The position numbers and the translations under genes are program-made. 64,000 nt of DNA from Terfezia claveryi (lineage: Eukaryota > Ascomycota > Pezizomycetes > Pezizales > Pezizaceae): positions 186,001-250,000 of the forward strand of contig WHUX01000031.1 of NCBI GenBank assembly GCA_015179025.1, given 5' to 3'. Positions 33,430 through 43,693 of the stretch are shown here, piece after piece. The number at the start of each line of letters is the position of its first letter. Within the stretch, counting starts at the first letter, position 1. The notes beneath the pieces were generated by a model. The model worked only from the letters and a program-made list of their open reading frames with translations. It had not been told where the DNA came from and did no database searches.

Positions 33430-34033
33430 GGTTTGGGCTTTTGTTATGAATAAAATAAGAGACACGGTTTCAACTCAATTTGTCTTGATACACTGCCCAG
33501 AGTGCACATATATGCCTGGTCCTGTAATTCCGTAACTACTCAGTCCTTCCCGAAATGGACTTAATTCCGCAACGGGCCAGAACAGATATCTCTCACTTTA
33601 CATGCCCAAGGGGACATGAATACCAACCCTAGTTCGAGTTCTTTTACGATTATCGAGTATAATATCTTTTCTAACCAGCCTGACCTTCACAGTGGAGAAC
33701 GGCTCACGTTACACAATTCACTTGCTCGATTATATTAGACAGCAATTTATTAGCATATGGGTTGAGCCAAATGTGAAACCTTATTGCTACCCTCCTGACT
33801 ATGCGATGTTGTACAACTTCGGACTATACATATATGCATTGTTCAAATCTAGACCAGCTAGCAACTCCGTACTGTCTGAGCAGTTCCTCTCTCATGCTTA
33901 ACCTAGCAAGCAGCCCTCCCCCCCTGCCTCCCATATATTTCATCTGCCCAACCGCGATATGCATTCCCCTAGACCATTTCCGACCAGTATGTCTAGGAGC
34001 TGTGCGTGTCACTCACGCGCTAGGAGATATCCA
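33430..34033. other. Intergenic stretch
   Basis: This is the 3' side of the minus-strand gene ending at 34034. No gene, RNA or repeat was recognised. Confidence 0.35.
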
Positions 34034-34705
34034 CTAAACATCCCTGCGATATGATCCAAAAGGAGTTGGATTGAGAAAATCGTGTGTAGTGTGCTCATCG
34101 GCAGCCCTAATAGATTCGTTGGAAACAACCGAAACCGGGCGGGTGGGGTGCGGGCTGTTCGAGGTGTACGACACAGCAAAGTCCGTCAAGGGCCTGGAAT
34201 ATACTGAGGAGGATGGTCTTGGGGACTGTCGAATTGCATCGATGGGGCCCACCGAGTCAAAGGGGATCGACGATGCAGAGGAATTGTTTGCTATCTCTAC
34301 TAGTGCATTGAAGGAGTCTCTCCCGTTTGGGCCATTGAGATTGAGTGGAGGGAGTTGGTACGCATCATGGCTCTCCACTGGATCTTCAACACTATGTGAG
34401 TGTCAGTACTTTAATCGTTACAATCCTTGAATTAGAGCAGAGGAGGTATTCTACTTGTTATTCATCCTAGCCTTGACCTTGGCCCTATGAGCTGCCCAAA
34501 AAATGCCACCTACACCAAGCAAGCATGCTGCAATCACCAAGGTAATCAAAACTATGGTCCAAATGGGGGGGTTTGGCAGGGGCTTTTCAATAGCCTCATC
34601 TGGAAGCTCTAGAATGAGTTTGGTGAACGTGGGGGTGTGGGTGGGCACTATGGTAGTTGCATTGCCCCACAAAAGGTTTGTGGTGGACCTGATAAACTGT
34701 GGCAT
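34034..34705 (-). CDS. Single-pass membrane protein, two exons
   Basis: Exons 34705-34455 and 34391-34034 are joined across a 63-bp intron (GTAGAA...CTGAC...TAG), giving 202 aa. Start ATG at 34705 has AAAA before it. Residues 1-47 are a Thr/Pro-rich N-terminus with an NAT sequon. A strong TM segment at about 48-71 (PIWTIVLITLVIAACLLGVG) is followed by a basic patch (HRAKVKARMNN). The second exon encodes a Ser/Pro/Asn-rich tail (DAYQLPPLNLNGPNGRDSF) ending FGSYRRDV. Without splicing, translation would stop three bases after the donor. The intron is phase 2 and lies just past the TM and basic patch, as in the genes at 5617-7258 and 7839-8897. No family is recognised. Confidence 0.65.
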
Positions 34706-35070
34706 TTTTATTCTCGGCGTGTGGCACGCGTACGACAATTGTTTTGTTTCAAGCCTACAAGCGGGGTCTAATGATGAATACCAACATATTAGTACTTCGA
34801 TTTAAACCAACATCAACTGACTGCATGTGCAGTCTGGCAAGCCAGACTACTGCATGTGAGGGACTATACATACTGGAACTGTGGTGAAATGGGCCCGCTG
34901 TTGGGTAGACACGTCGAAGACGATGATAGTTGTTGATATTTAGGGAAGAGTTCTCGGCAGGAGAAGTAGTGGGGTTGATTCCTAATATTATAGTCAACAG
35001 AAACTAGTCAGTATCTAGTCAGGTGAATCTGGCTGCCAAGCAGACCACAATTGATTATGAAGATAAGGTA

Positions 35071-35270
35071 GGCCTGGGCACGAGACGTCTCGAGATAAGA
35101 CGGAGCCTGGTCTCGGGACGTCTCACGGGCAGGGGTAGTGGTATCGAGACTTTTGGACATCGAGCACCAAACACAGTCATAATCATATTCAAAATCACAG
35201 ATATTTACATGTCGCAGCCAATAATAAGATTTCACAGAAGTCTCGAGACATAATGTCTCGTGCCCAGGCC
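35071..35270. mobile_element. 200-bp MITE with 16-bp inverted termini
   Basis: The ends GGCCTGGGCACGAGAC and GTCTCGTGCCCAGGCC are perfect 16-bp inverted repeats, with TA immediately outside on both sides. Several extra GTCTCGAGA/CGAGACTT words lie inside. It has no coding capacity and is unrelated to the GTCTGGTTGG family. Perfect termini suggest recent movement. Confidence 0.8.
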
Positions 35271-36180
35271 TAACCTAGAAGATCCTTGGTCAAGCAACTG
35301 AATTGGACCATATCCAAGGGAAGACAGAACAGTCTTGAGGTACTATGCAAGGCATAGGGGACTGGAATACGACCAATACCTAGAGCGAGTAGCATTACCC
35401 TCAAATGCAGGAGACAACCTTAGCCAAAACTACCAACAGAACCAAAGAAGAACAACAGTGGATGACTGATGGCGAAATCAAGCTAAGCATCATGTTGCAA
35501 CACCATTTAGTTAAAGTAATTACCCTGAAGGACGTGTACGTGATAAACCTAATCATTGGCGATGTTCGTTGATGAAATTCAAGTACCTCAGGTAGTCGGG
35601 TTCCTCCCAAGAGGTGCCTCATATTTTGTCTTGGCATTCGCATCACTGAATTCAGGGTAATGAATGTCACTCTATAGTTAGGTTTATTTTTTATTTTTAA
35701 CTTTTAAATACTCCTTACTCCATTTATTTTTTTAAAAAAAATACTCATTACTCTTATTCGGTCCCAGTAAGGGGAACATTGACGAGCCCTTCACAAACTT
35801 GGGTGCATTCAGAACAAGGCAAGATAGTCTCTACAGTTAGAAAGAACTTCACAGGTGAGGAATTCCCAAGTTCATCGTCTGTTCTAGTAAGAATCTCATC
35901 CTCCGCTTCAGAAAATTCTCAAGCCCCTTTTGACAGTTGCCCCCTTCTCCCCCCCGAAAAGCTGCCCCCGCAAGAAATGCAGGTTTTTATTTTTTTCAGT
36001 TTGCTTTTCCCCACCGAAAGGTCCCCTCTGCTCATAACACGGGAGGGAACTGGTTCTATCCAGGTACGTTACCTGGTGAACGTTACCTAGTTGCTCGCCA
36101 GAGACATGCAACGCCTGCAGCCCAGCCCCATTACAATAAGAAGGCGGAAGGGTCTTGGCATGAGACTACAATAAGAATGG
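35271..36180. other. Gene-less stretch with LINE tails
   Basis: Contains two adjoining minus-strand LINE tails (around 35690-35830): ATACTCCTTACTCC, then a second AATACTCATTACTC with GGTCCCAGTAAGG, CACAAACTTGGGTG and AGAACAAGGCAAG. No gene is supported. Confidence 0.5.
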
Positions 36181-36920
36181 CCAAGCCCGCTTAGCCAAGC
36201 CCGCTCCCCCACACCACCCCATTTTTGGCAGCATCCCAAAAAATCCTCTAAGTCCCCTAGTCTGGTTGCACAAGCCCCCAATCCCCTCGCAGTCTAGTCT
36301 GGTTGGCACCCTTAGCCCATAGGCACAAACTGCCTAGTTACCGTGCCAACCAGACACTAGTTACCGACTGAAGCACCCGCTATAGTTGATGTGCTGACAA
36401 TTCAGTCTGGTTTGCATCAAATGATTCTTATACTCGCATTCAAACTATCTCCACTCTTTCTTTTGTTAATCAACCAATACCTTCTTTCTTTTTGTTATAA
36501 ACCAATACTCTAGTCGAATTGAAGCTGACGTTTAAGTTAGGGCCAAAAAAAGGCCAACAAATACTCGAACTGGTGTGCTGACAACTGAATCTTGTTGGCA
36601 CCTTACAACTCCTTTACTCATATTCAAACCGTCTAAACTCTGTTGTTCTGCTAATCAACCAATGCTGGATTGAAACTTTCTTAAGTTCCCGGCCTCTCTA
36701 ATTAAGAGCTACTCTACTCAAACTATTCTCGCTTGAGGCTCTCGTTCAAGTTGAAGCTGGATAGGGCAACAAATGCTCGCTACAGAAGTTTAATGGAAAG
36801 GGGTTTCGTATGGGAAAGGAGGAAGGAAGAGAAGGAACCTGCGCTATGAAGTTCATCACCTTGACGTTGGTGCGCAGGCTCCCTAGAATGGGTCTAAGTA
36901 GAACTTCACCATGTATTTAG
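36181..36920. repeat. Dispersed repeat, copy 2, with nested MITEs
   Basis: Direct copy of 3049-3836 with the same landmarks in the same order. Between about 36258 and 36357 it carries two MITE ends and one complete MITE where copy 1 has unrelated sequence. The last 110 bp (from AAAGGGGTTTCGTATGGGAA) is nearly identical in both copies. Confidence 0.75.
36297..36355. mobile_element. 59-bp MITE
   Basis: Termini GTCTGGTTGGCAC and GTGCCAACCAGAC are perfect 13-bp inverted repeats. TA precedes the left end; the right end is followed by ACTA. A second, partial member begins at 36260 (GTCTGGTTGCACAAGCCCC), so two insertions stack here. Confidence 0.75.
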
Positions 36921-37094
36921 TCATATGTTTCGCTAAACTACCATGTTTATCTACAACTATGTATCCAATTACACAGTCTCTATCTATGCTGAACACATGT
37001 CTTCGATGTAAAATGCCCTGGTGTCGTCCACGCTGGTACCTGTATGTCGTCCCCCGCCGTTTCCTCCCCAGCTAATCAGACTATCCGCAGCTAG

Positions 37095-37510
37095 AGAGGT
37101 TCACCTCGCTGCGAGCGATATACAGCTAGGTGGCAAAAGGTTTCATACTAATCCGCGCATTCCGCAAAATAAAGATTTACCCAAATGCATCAGTTGTCAT
37201 GACAAAGTCGGTAGAGGAGGTCAACCTGATTAAGCGGGGGGGGAACCTTTACACACAAATAAGCTTGTAAAAGCCCATTTAAGGCCATTGGTTTTTACTC
37301 CATTGTAGAAGGCGACCCTATCTACGAAAAATAGCCAAAACAAATACAAGGCCCTGTCCCAGTTCGTTCACAAAGGTATTGAAGCAGAACAGGTTTGGCG
37401 TTGGGTCCCAGTTGTCGAGGATCTTTCGAGTACTCAAGGTGCCAAAGGTTTGGCTTTACAGAGCAACTTGGTGTGATCCCACAGGCACTTTTAGGATATG
37501 TAGCTGTTGG
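37095..37510 (+). pseudogene. Decayed 3' part of the BTB-FG gene
   Basis: Matches two separate parts of the gene at 38473-40527. About 37160-37225 (CATTCCGCAAAATAAAGATT, GCATCAGTTGTCATGACAAA, GTCGGTAGAGGAGGTCAA) corresponds to 39565-39640. About 37360-37500 (CCCAGTTCGTTC, CCAAAGGTTTGGCTT, ATCCCACAGGCACT) corresponds to 40420-40565. The FG-repeat region between them is missing and the frame is broken. Confidence 0.6.
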
Positions 37511-38472
37511 TTGGGAGATCCCTATGATTGGTGCAGATATGGAGTACGGGGGAACGAGATAAATTTTTGTCACACCAGGGGTAAGACTCTGGGCCCTTCC
37601 GCTTTTGATCAGAGAACAAACTGGTGGCAAAACTCCATTGTTTTCTAATCTTCAGGAGACCAAATTGAAGGTTCAAACAAGAACCCAACGAGGGACACTT
37701 GCCTTTGAACTCACTAAGTTCATTTCTCAATGAAATTATCTCCCTGATTTCTTTATCGAGAGAACATTTTCACTGGAGATTATAGAAAATTTTAATGTCG
37801 ACGGTAAGATAGGCTATAGTATCGTCAAATAAATCTGTATTAGTACAAACCACACGAGATAAATTACTTTATTTTTTTTTTTTTGAAAAATATTTCCCCC
37901 CTACGGTACGGAACGAAATAGCTCCGCAAGAGTGAGCAACAGCAGCAAGAGATATGTACCTGCGACCACTACCGGTATCTATTTTAGGGAGCCATGTTAG
38001 TTTACAATTCGGTGGAAGTCAGTTCCCACCCAATTCAGTCATGATTCAATTGTGTCAAACTTGACTTATTTCCGCTGACATGCATGCTCCTCACGTGAGC
38101 CTGCAACTAGGCCTAAATCTAAATATAGTACTCTGGCGAAGTCGGACTTGGCATGGCAGCGGAACCAAGCAATCTCATAACGGTTATATGTACTACTCCG
38201 TAGCAGAGGAAAGATTGGAGCATGAGGGTCAATACCTGCCACTATACAGTGCCAGTTGAGGATTTCGTGTAGTCGTGGTAGTGTAGCCTTGTTATGACTA
38301 GAAATATACGGATACATATCAAAAGTTCGCCAGACTCTTTTCGCCCATCAAATACTTAATGCACCTAGGTAGTGCTAATTTTAGCTGCGTTCGCCAGACT
38401 TACCCTTAATCCCGAGAACAACACAACTTCACCCAGCCACAATATTCATACACCACTCGATTGTTCAAAGTT

Positions 38473-40527
38473 ATGACTACTACCTCTTCACCTGTAGATA
38501 CTACAGGAAGAAACTCCCTATCCTCAATATTTTCATCACTGTCAGCGCCATCCCAAACAACCCCCGCAACGCACTCTGCAGACCAAGGTGACCAACCTAG
38601 CACGGCGGAACCACAAAACCCCCCCTCACCGGAGGTTACTGAAGATGTAACTTCCCTCATTCCCTCCCTCCCGTCAAAGGTCGGAAAGATCACGTTCGAC
38701 CCCCATGGCGATGTTATTCTTGTCATTCCCTCCGGCAGAGATCCTTCTGCCGTGGCACGATTCCAAGTGAACTCCGTTGTCCTGTGCCTGGCTTCCCCCG
38801 TATTCCGGGCAATGTTGGGCCCTGATTCCCGGTTCAGAGAGGGTATCAATCTTAAACTGGCGGCTGTCGCAGGTGGTCCGCAGAGTTCTGGTTCTATTTC
38901 AACTCCGATGGAGATGCCGCTTACTGACGACAATCCTGACGCGTTTGCTGTGATTCTCCGCATACTACATCTGGACTTTGACAACATACCACCTGCAATG
39001 GCTCCATTGGGGAATGATGAAGAACAATATAAACTCCATGAAATGGCTATTATATGCGATAAATATGACATGAGGCACGTGCTTCTGTACTGGCTTAAAT
39101 TATGGACTGCGCCATATTTCAAGACGCTGAACTTTAAAAATATCGCAGTGTCGACAAAAACAGGGACCAGATGGCTGTTTATTGCTTATGCATTTGGGTA
39201 CGAGAGTGTGTTCCATTCGGTATCTAAGGAACTGATTTTACGTTGCCATGTGAGAAGCTCTGGGAAGCTTTCCCTACTTTCCCCCAAGCATGACGTGTTG
39301 GATACATTCTATTTACCACAATCCATCATCGGTAAGTCGTTTATTTCTCATTTTTCATTTTTTTCAACAAGCAATACTCAATTGACTTATGTTTGACTTC
39401 AACTAATTCATCACACCAGATGGGATCTCGGCGAAACGCCAACAGGCTATGGAAGCCATTGTTGACGCTGTGCACAACGTAATAGAGCGATATAGCAACC
39501 CCCAGAAAACCCACTGCAAATTCGACGAGCCGTCCTGTGATGCAATGATCTTGGGGCTACTATTCCGCAAATTCCGCGAAATACAAATTTACCCAGAGGC
39601 ATCAGTTATCACGAAAAAGTCGGTGGAGGAGGTCAAATTCATTCTCAAGATGATCCAATTTCCGAAATTTATACCCATAAATAAGCCTACTGGTTGTTGT
39701 CAAAAACCACAGCAAATCAGGACCACTCAGGTATTTGGACTTTTTGGGGACACCTCTAACGCCAACCAGGCGGCCTGCAGTGTGGAGAGCAGAGACTCAA
39801 CTTTCGCCACAAACCCGGGGGGTACGAGTACAACCACTGCTCCGACCAGCAATCTATTTGGGCGACCTGTGAGTACTACCACCGCGAGTCCACCCACCAG
39901 TGTCTTTGGGGGGGTACGAATACAACCACTGCTCCGACCAGCAATCTATTTGGGCGACCTGTGAGTACTACCACGGCGAGTCCACCCACCAGTATCTTTG
40001 GGGGCGATACGAATACAACCAAGGCTCCGACCAGCAATCTATTTGGGCGAACTGCAAGTACTACCACGAGTCCACCCACCAGTTTCTTTGGGGGGGGTAC
40101 GAATACAACCACTGCTCCGACCAGCAATCTATTTGGGCGAACTGCAAGTACTACCACGAGTCCACCCACCAGTTTCTTTGGGGGGGGTACGAATACAACC
40201 AAGGCTCCGACCAGGAACCTGTTTGGGCGAACTGTGAATACAACCACGGCGACCTCTCCTCCCTGTGTGGTCAAACAAGATTCCACTTGCGCAAATTGTC
40301 AAAATCCATACCAGGCCCCGACGGGACCCGATATTAATCACGCTGAACACTGTCTTCCCCTTACCCGGCTCAAGAAGATTCTTGATGGTATCGTGGGTAA
40401 AGTCACTGGCCTGGAATATTCCCAGTTCGTTCGTAACGACAGTGAAGGGAAACAGGCTAAGCCTGCAAAGCAGGTTTTCGCGGATCTTTGGAGTACAGTT
40501 GACTACACAGAAGTCCCAAAGGTTTAG
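38473..40527 (+). CDS. BTB/POZ protein with FG repeats and Cys/His tail
   Basis: Exons 38473-39331 and 39420-40527 are joined across an 88-bp phase-1 intron (GTAAGT...CTAAT...CAG). Residues about 70-190 are a fungal-type BTB domain: ITFDPHGDVILVIPSG, then FQVNSVVLCLASPVFRAML and DAFAVILRILHLDFDNIP, as in BTB proteins where this fold mediates dimerisation. A helical region follows, then 30-aa repeats of the type TNTTTAPTSNLFGR...SPPTSxFGG, giving about ten FG dipeptides, plus an upstream VFGLFG. The C-terminal part has a CANC...HAEHC cluster (possible zinc site) and ends DYTEVPKV. The FG repeats resemble those of nucleoporins, a resemblance in composition only. At 39907-39913 a run of seven G, where homologous repeat units have eight, breaks the frame. 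Adding one base would give a 655-aa product. The gene is either newly broken, slips, or carries a sequencing error. Confidence 0.65.
39815..40235 (+). repeat. In-frame ~90-bp tandem repeats (FG units)
   Basis: About 4.5 units of roughly 90 bp. The word GCTCCGACCAG(C/G)AA recurs at about 39839, 39931, 40023, 40113 and 40203. Each unit encodes one NLFGR and one FFGG/VFGG/IFGG. Homopolymer G tracts of 5 to 8 bases lie at the same place in each unit and make the array prone to frameshifts. Confidence 0.85.
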
Positions 40528-41419
40528 CTTCACGAAGGAACTCCAGTTAATCCCACAGGCACTATCCTGGTACGTACCTATTGATCAGAGCTTTCGTATG
40601 ATAAATATAAATATAGGAGTAACGGGGATTACAGGAAAACAAGATTGGTAGCCTCAATATTCCATGTCTACCGAGGGGGATAAATACGTATCTCGCGGTA
40701 TAGGCTACATTATCATTGAACCAAATTGATATATTGATGAAGTAGAATTTTTTTTTGGTTTTGTTTTCCGTTTTTACGTAACTCTAAGCTCCTCGCCACT
40801 AGAAGCCAGGTACGGGTACACTCGAAACCTTGTAATTGTTTCTTTCAATTAACATTGTATTTTTTTATCCGAGTTGACTGGAATTCAGGTAAATTACTCA
40901 ATCCCGGTATTGGTTGAAATAAATCCCATATGCTAAAATAGCTCTGCATTCACTATTGATATATGGAGTAAGCAAGCATTGCATTTGTGTATGCTGTTGA
41001 GATAAACCAGGCGACCTAATCGGTTCGGTGGTTATAAATCGGAGTGTAGTTACCTAGTCTGGTTGGCACGTAGTTGCCCTGATTAATGACAACCTCTTCG
41101 TACTAGTAGATACTTTAGTTCAAGATTGCGGTTGCTAGTTGCTTAGGTGGGCTAATCTCGCTTTGTTACTTGTAAGACAATCCTTCTCTCTAACCCCGGC
41201 CTCCAATTTCCAGATTATTGATTGAGCTTTACCAGCCGTAGTATCAATATTACGGACACATGCTCCGATTAACTTCTCTACACGCCGTGCCATGATTCTA
41301 TTCTTGTTATACATGTCTATTATGCCGATCCCATTTCGTATCGGCGTCGTCATACCCCAGAACAAAACCCGCTTTAGATCTGGGAGACGAACCTAGCAAC
41401 GAAAACCACCAAAAGCATT
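40528..41419. other. Intergenic stretch
   Basis: 3' side of the BTB gene. A MITE end (TAGTCTGGTTGGCAC) lies at 41055-41069. No gene is supported. Confidence 0.4.
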
Positions 41420-41668
41420 GTGGATGTTACCCTTGCACTCCCCCAAGTCATCAGTGGGACAGATCATATTCGACCCTATGGCGATGTTTTTTTGGTCATT
41501 CCTTCCGGCAATGATCCCACAGCCATGGCACAATTCCAAAAGCTTCCCCTGTATGCCGGGCCATGTTTTGCACACACTCCGGGTTCAAAGATGAGACCAA
41601 TCCTCGGAGGGACTCTAGTTCTGCTCCCATAGAGTTGCCACTTGCTAACGATGATTCTGATGCATTGT
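41420..41668 (+). pseudogene. Decayed 5' part of the BTB-FG gene
   Basis: Corresponds to about 38645-38960 of the intact copy: GATGTTACCCTTGC, TATTCGACCCTATGGCGATG, GGTCATTCCTTCCGGCAATG, CCATGGCACAATTCCA and TTGCCACTTGCTAACGA. It has frame breaks and an internal loss after the FQ(K/V) position, so no BTB fold can be made. Confidence 0.7.
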
Positions 41669-42224
41669 CTCTGGATTTACCATTTCTGTTTGCCACAGCT
41701 CGAACAGCTTGTTGGGATGATTTAAAGCCCCAGGTCTAACCACTGAGACTGGAATTTGTAACGTAGCCTCAGATCGAAAAGTTATTCTCCAGACGGACAG
41801 GACATTCAAGGAAAATATGTTTTTGTAAAGAGACACGGGGAGTATAATGGTAATGAAATTGAGTTCAGAATTGACGGTAATTTAGGGAATGAGTATGACG
41901 CGACACCCACCGGAACATCATGTCGGGTTAAGTAGAACTGGAGGAATATCTTTAACCCCTGGTTAATCCCTAGGGTTGCATGGGCCACTTGTTGCAATCC
42001 ATGTCCGCAATTGAGCCAACTCTATATTACTCCCTCAATTACGGATTTACTGTCCACAATTCTTGTTTCCAATAACAGTGCCTCTTCGAGCAACACAGGA
42101 ATCCAACAAGGAAATTCTAGACTAAATTATGTATTTTAGCGTAATTCCGGATCTTGTCTCATTTGCAATATACTATGGCATTCCACAAGTCCTTCTCGTA
42201 GTATAAAATACAACATCCAGGACC

Positions 42225-42490
42225 TAGAAAAAGCCTCGGTTTGTTAACGCCAACTCCTCCGATAGTCCCTTTACTGGGACCCAATAGGAGTAAATGAGTA
42301 TTTTTTTTTTTTCTAAAAAAAAAAAGGAAACTCCTCCGATAAATCCAATTACCCTGAACTCAACAGTATTATTTCTTTTTTATATACTCAAGATTCGTGC
42401 GCTTCTCCCTTGGGGGTGGTGTGACTATGTACCCGGAACAAATCCCTAGTGAATTGAAGGGTGAGGCAACTTAATCCGCCAGCCCTCCTG
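42225..42490. mobile_element. Tail-to-tail LINE 3' ends
   Basis: A plus-strand end (GGGACCCAATAGGAGTAAAT, GAGTATTT, then T and A runs to about 42325) faces a degraded minus-strand end (about 42370-42490, with GGAACAAATCCC and GGCAACTTAATCCGCCAG). Both belong to the hairpin LINE family. The hairpin itself is largely lost in the minus copy. Confidence 0.5.
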
Positions 42491-42800
42491 CAAGCTATAA
42501 ACACTCGAGGATAAAGTGACGGAAGGAAGTTTTAAGGAGGTGAACTCTATCTCGAAATGAAAAGAAAGGAAAATAAAATAACAAAAAGCAACGTCAAAAG
42601 GGCCAAACGCCTAAGATTGCTCCAGGTATAGAGTGGATTCCATTGTACTTAACCTGGAGTATAAGCCCAGAGTATTATCGTTGATGTGTCGAATTCTTGT
42701 GCTTCATTTTTCACATTTGGCCCTGAAAAAACACTAAGTAACGCCAGGACCAGACCTAGAAATTAGTAAAGCATCGACAAGCGTTCTAAGCTTCAACATG

Positions 42801-43693
42801 TATATATGTTCTGGGCCACTCGCAGGCAATTTATTTAATTACTGCACTTGGTACATAATGCACTTGAATTTATAACAATATAAATGGATCGTTATATGAA
42901 AGACTATTATGGTAGGTGGTGTTATCTTGCTCTGTTAGAAGCTAAAGTGGTAACTTAAACTCATTTATATAAGTAATATGACACTAATATTATTAGTCAG
43001 AGTTTGTTAAATCTGTATGTCATTATGGATTCAGCTTTATAGGCCATCTGAAATTTTATGGTCTGATAATGTGGGGGATTTAAGGGAGCATTTATTATGA
43101 GCTTGAAGTATTAAAACTAAACATGGAAAACCTCAAGTCCAAGGACTCGTTGAACAAGCCAATAGAGTTGAACAATCTCGTCAATCAAAGGTAATATGCA
43201 TAAAATTATAGCCTAAATACCGCCTTTATCCGACCAAAGATCTCGAGCCAGCAACTGATCTTATGGGCTTGGGGAATGAACTCTAGCTGCTCGACAATCC
43301 ATAATCACTTAAGGTAATGCTTCTCGGCAGGCATCTACCAACTCGGTTTCTGTCTCATGTATTTACGAAAAGTCGCGCTGCCGATGCTTTATAAACGAGT
43401 TGAAACGCTCACTCTTTTTCATACCAAAGTGTTAGCAGACCATGACTGCAGTAGGTAACCTCCCAGATCTAGCTGAACGGACACAAATTGGATTGCTGGA
43501 GAATAGCCTAATTGATGTGGAGGATGACTCCACCGACCCGAAGGACAACTAATAGCCTACTTGTATGTATTTAATATATAGCTCTATTTAGGTATATTTG
43601 AATTAATTCAAGTACGTTATATACTAAATGTGTAATTATATAAATTGCCCGCGAGAGGCATGTGCTGCCCGCGGGCGGCCCAGAACATATATA
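42801..43693. mobile_element. DNA transposon remnant with long inverted ends
   Basis: The left end TATATATGTTCTGGGCC and the reverse complement of the right end (43693 inward) are identical for these 17 bases. They stay similar further in: GGCAATTTATTTAATTA against GGCAATTTATATAATTA, with the right end carrying ~25 extra bp of CGCGGG-rich sequence. The interior is AT-rich. Near the right end a 36-codon frame (43442-43552) ends IGLLENSLIDVEDDSTD, possibly the C-terminus of a lost transposase. The superfamily is not assigned. Confidence 0.55.

Noticed and set aside
34824..34858. MITE at the AGTCTGG...CCAGACT palindrome
   Set aside because: The arms are only 7-9 bp around a 2-bp loop, without the GGTTGGCAC part, so it is not a family member.
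39961..39992. A 32-bp intron (GTGAGT...CAG) that would restore the BTB-FG frame
   Set aside because: It is shorter than any intron seen in this window (51 bp minimum), has no branch point and lies wholly within a repeat unit. One missing G is simpler.
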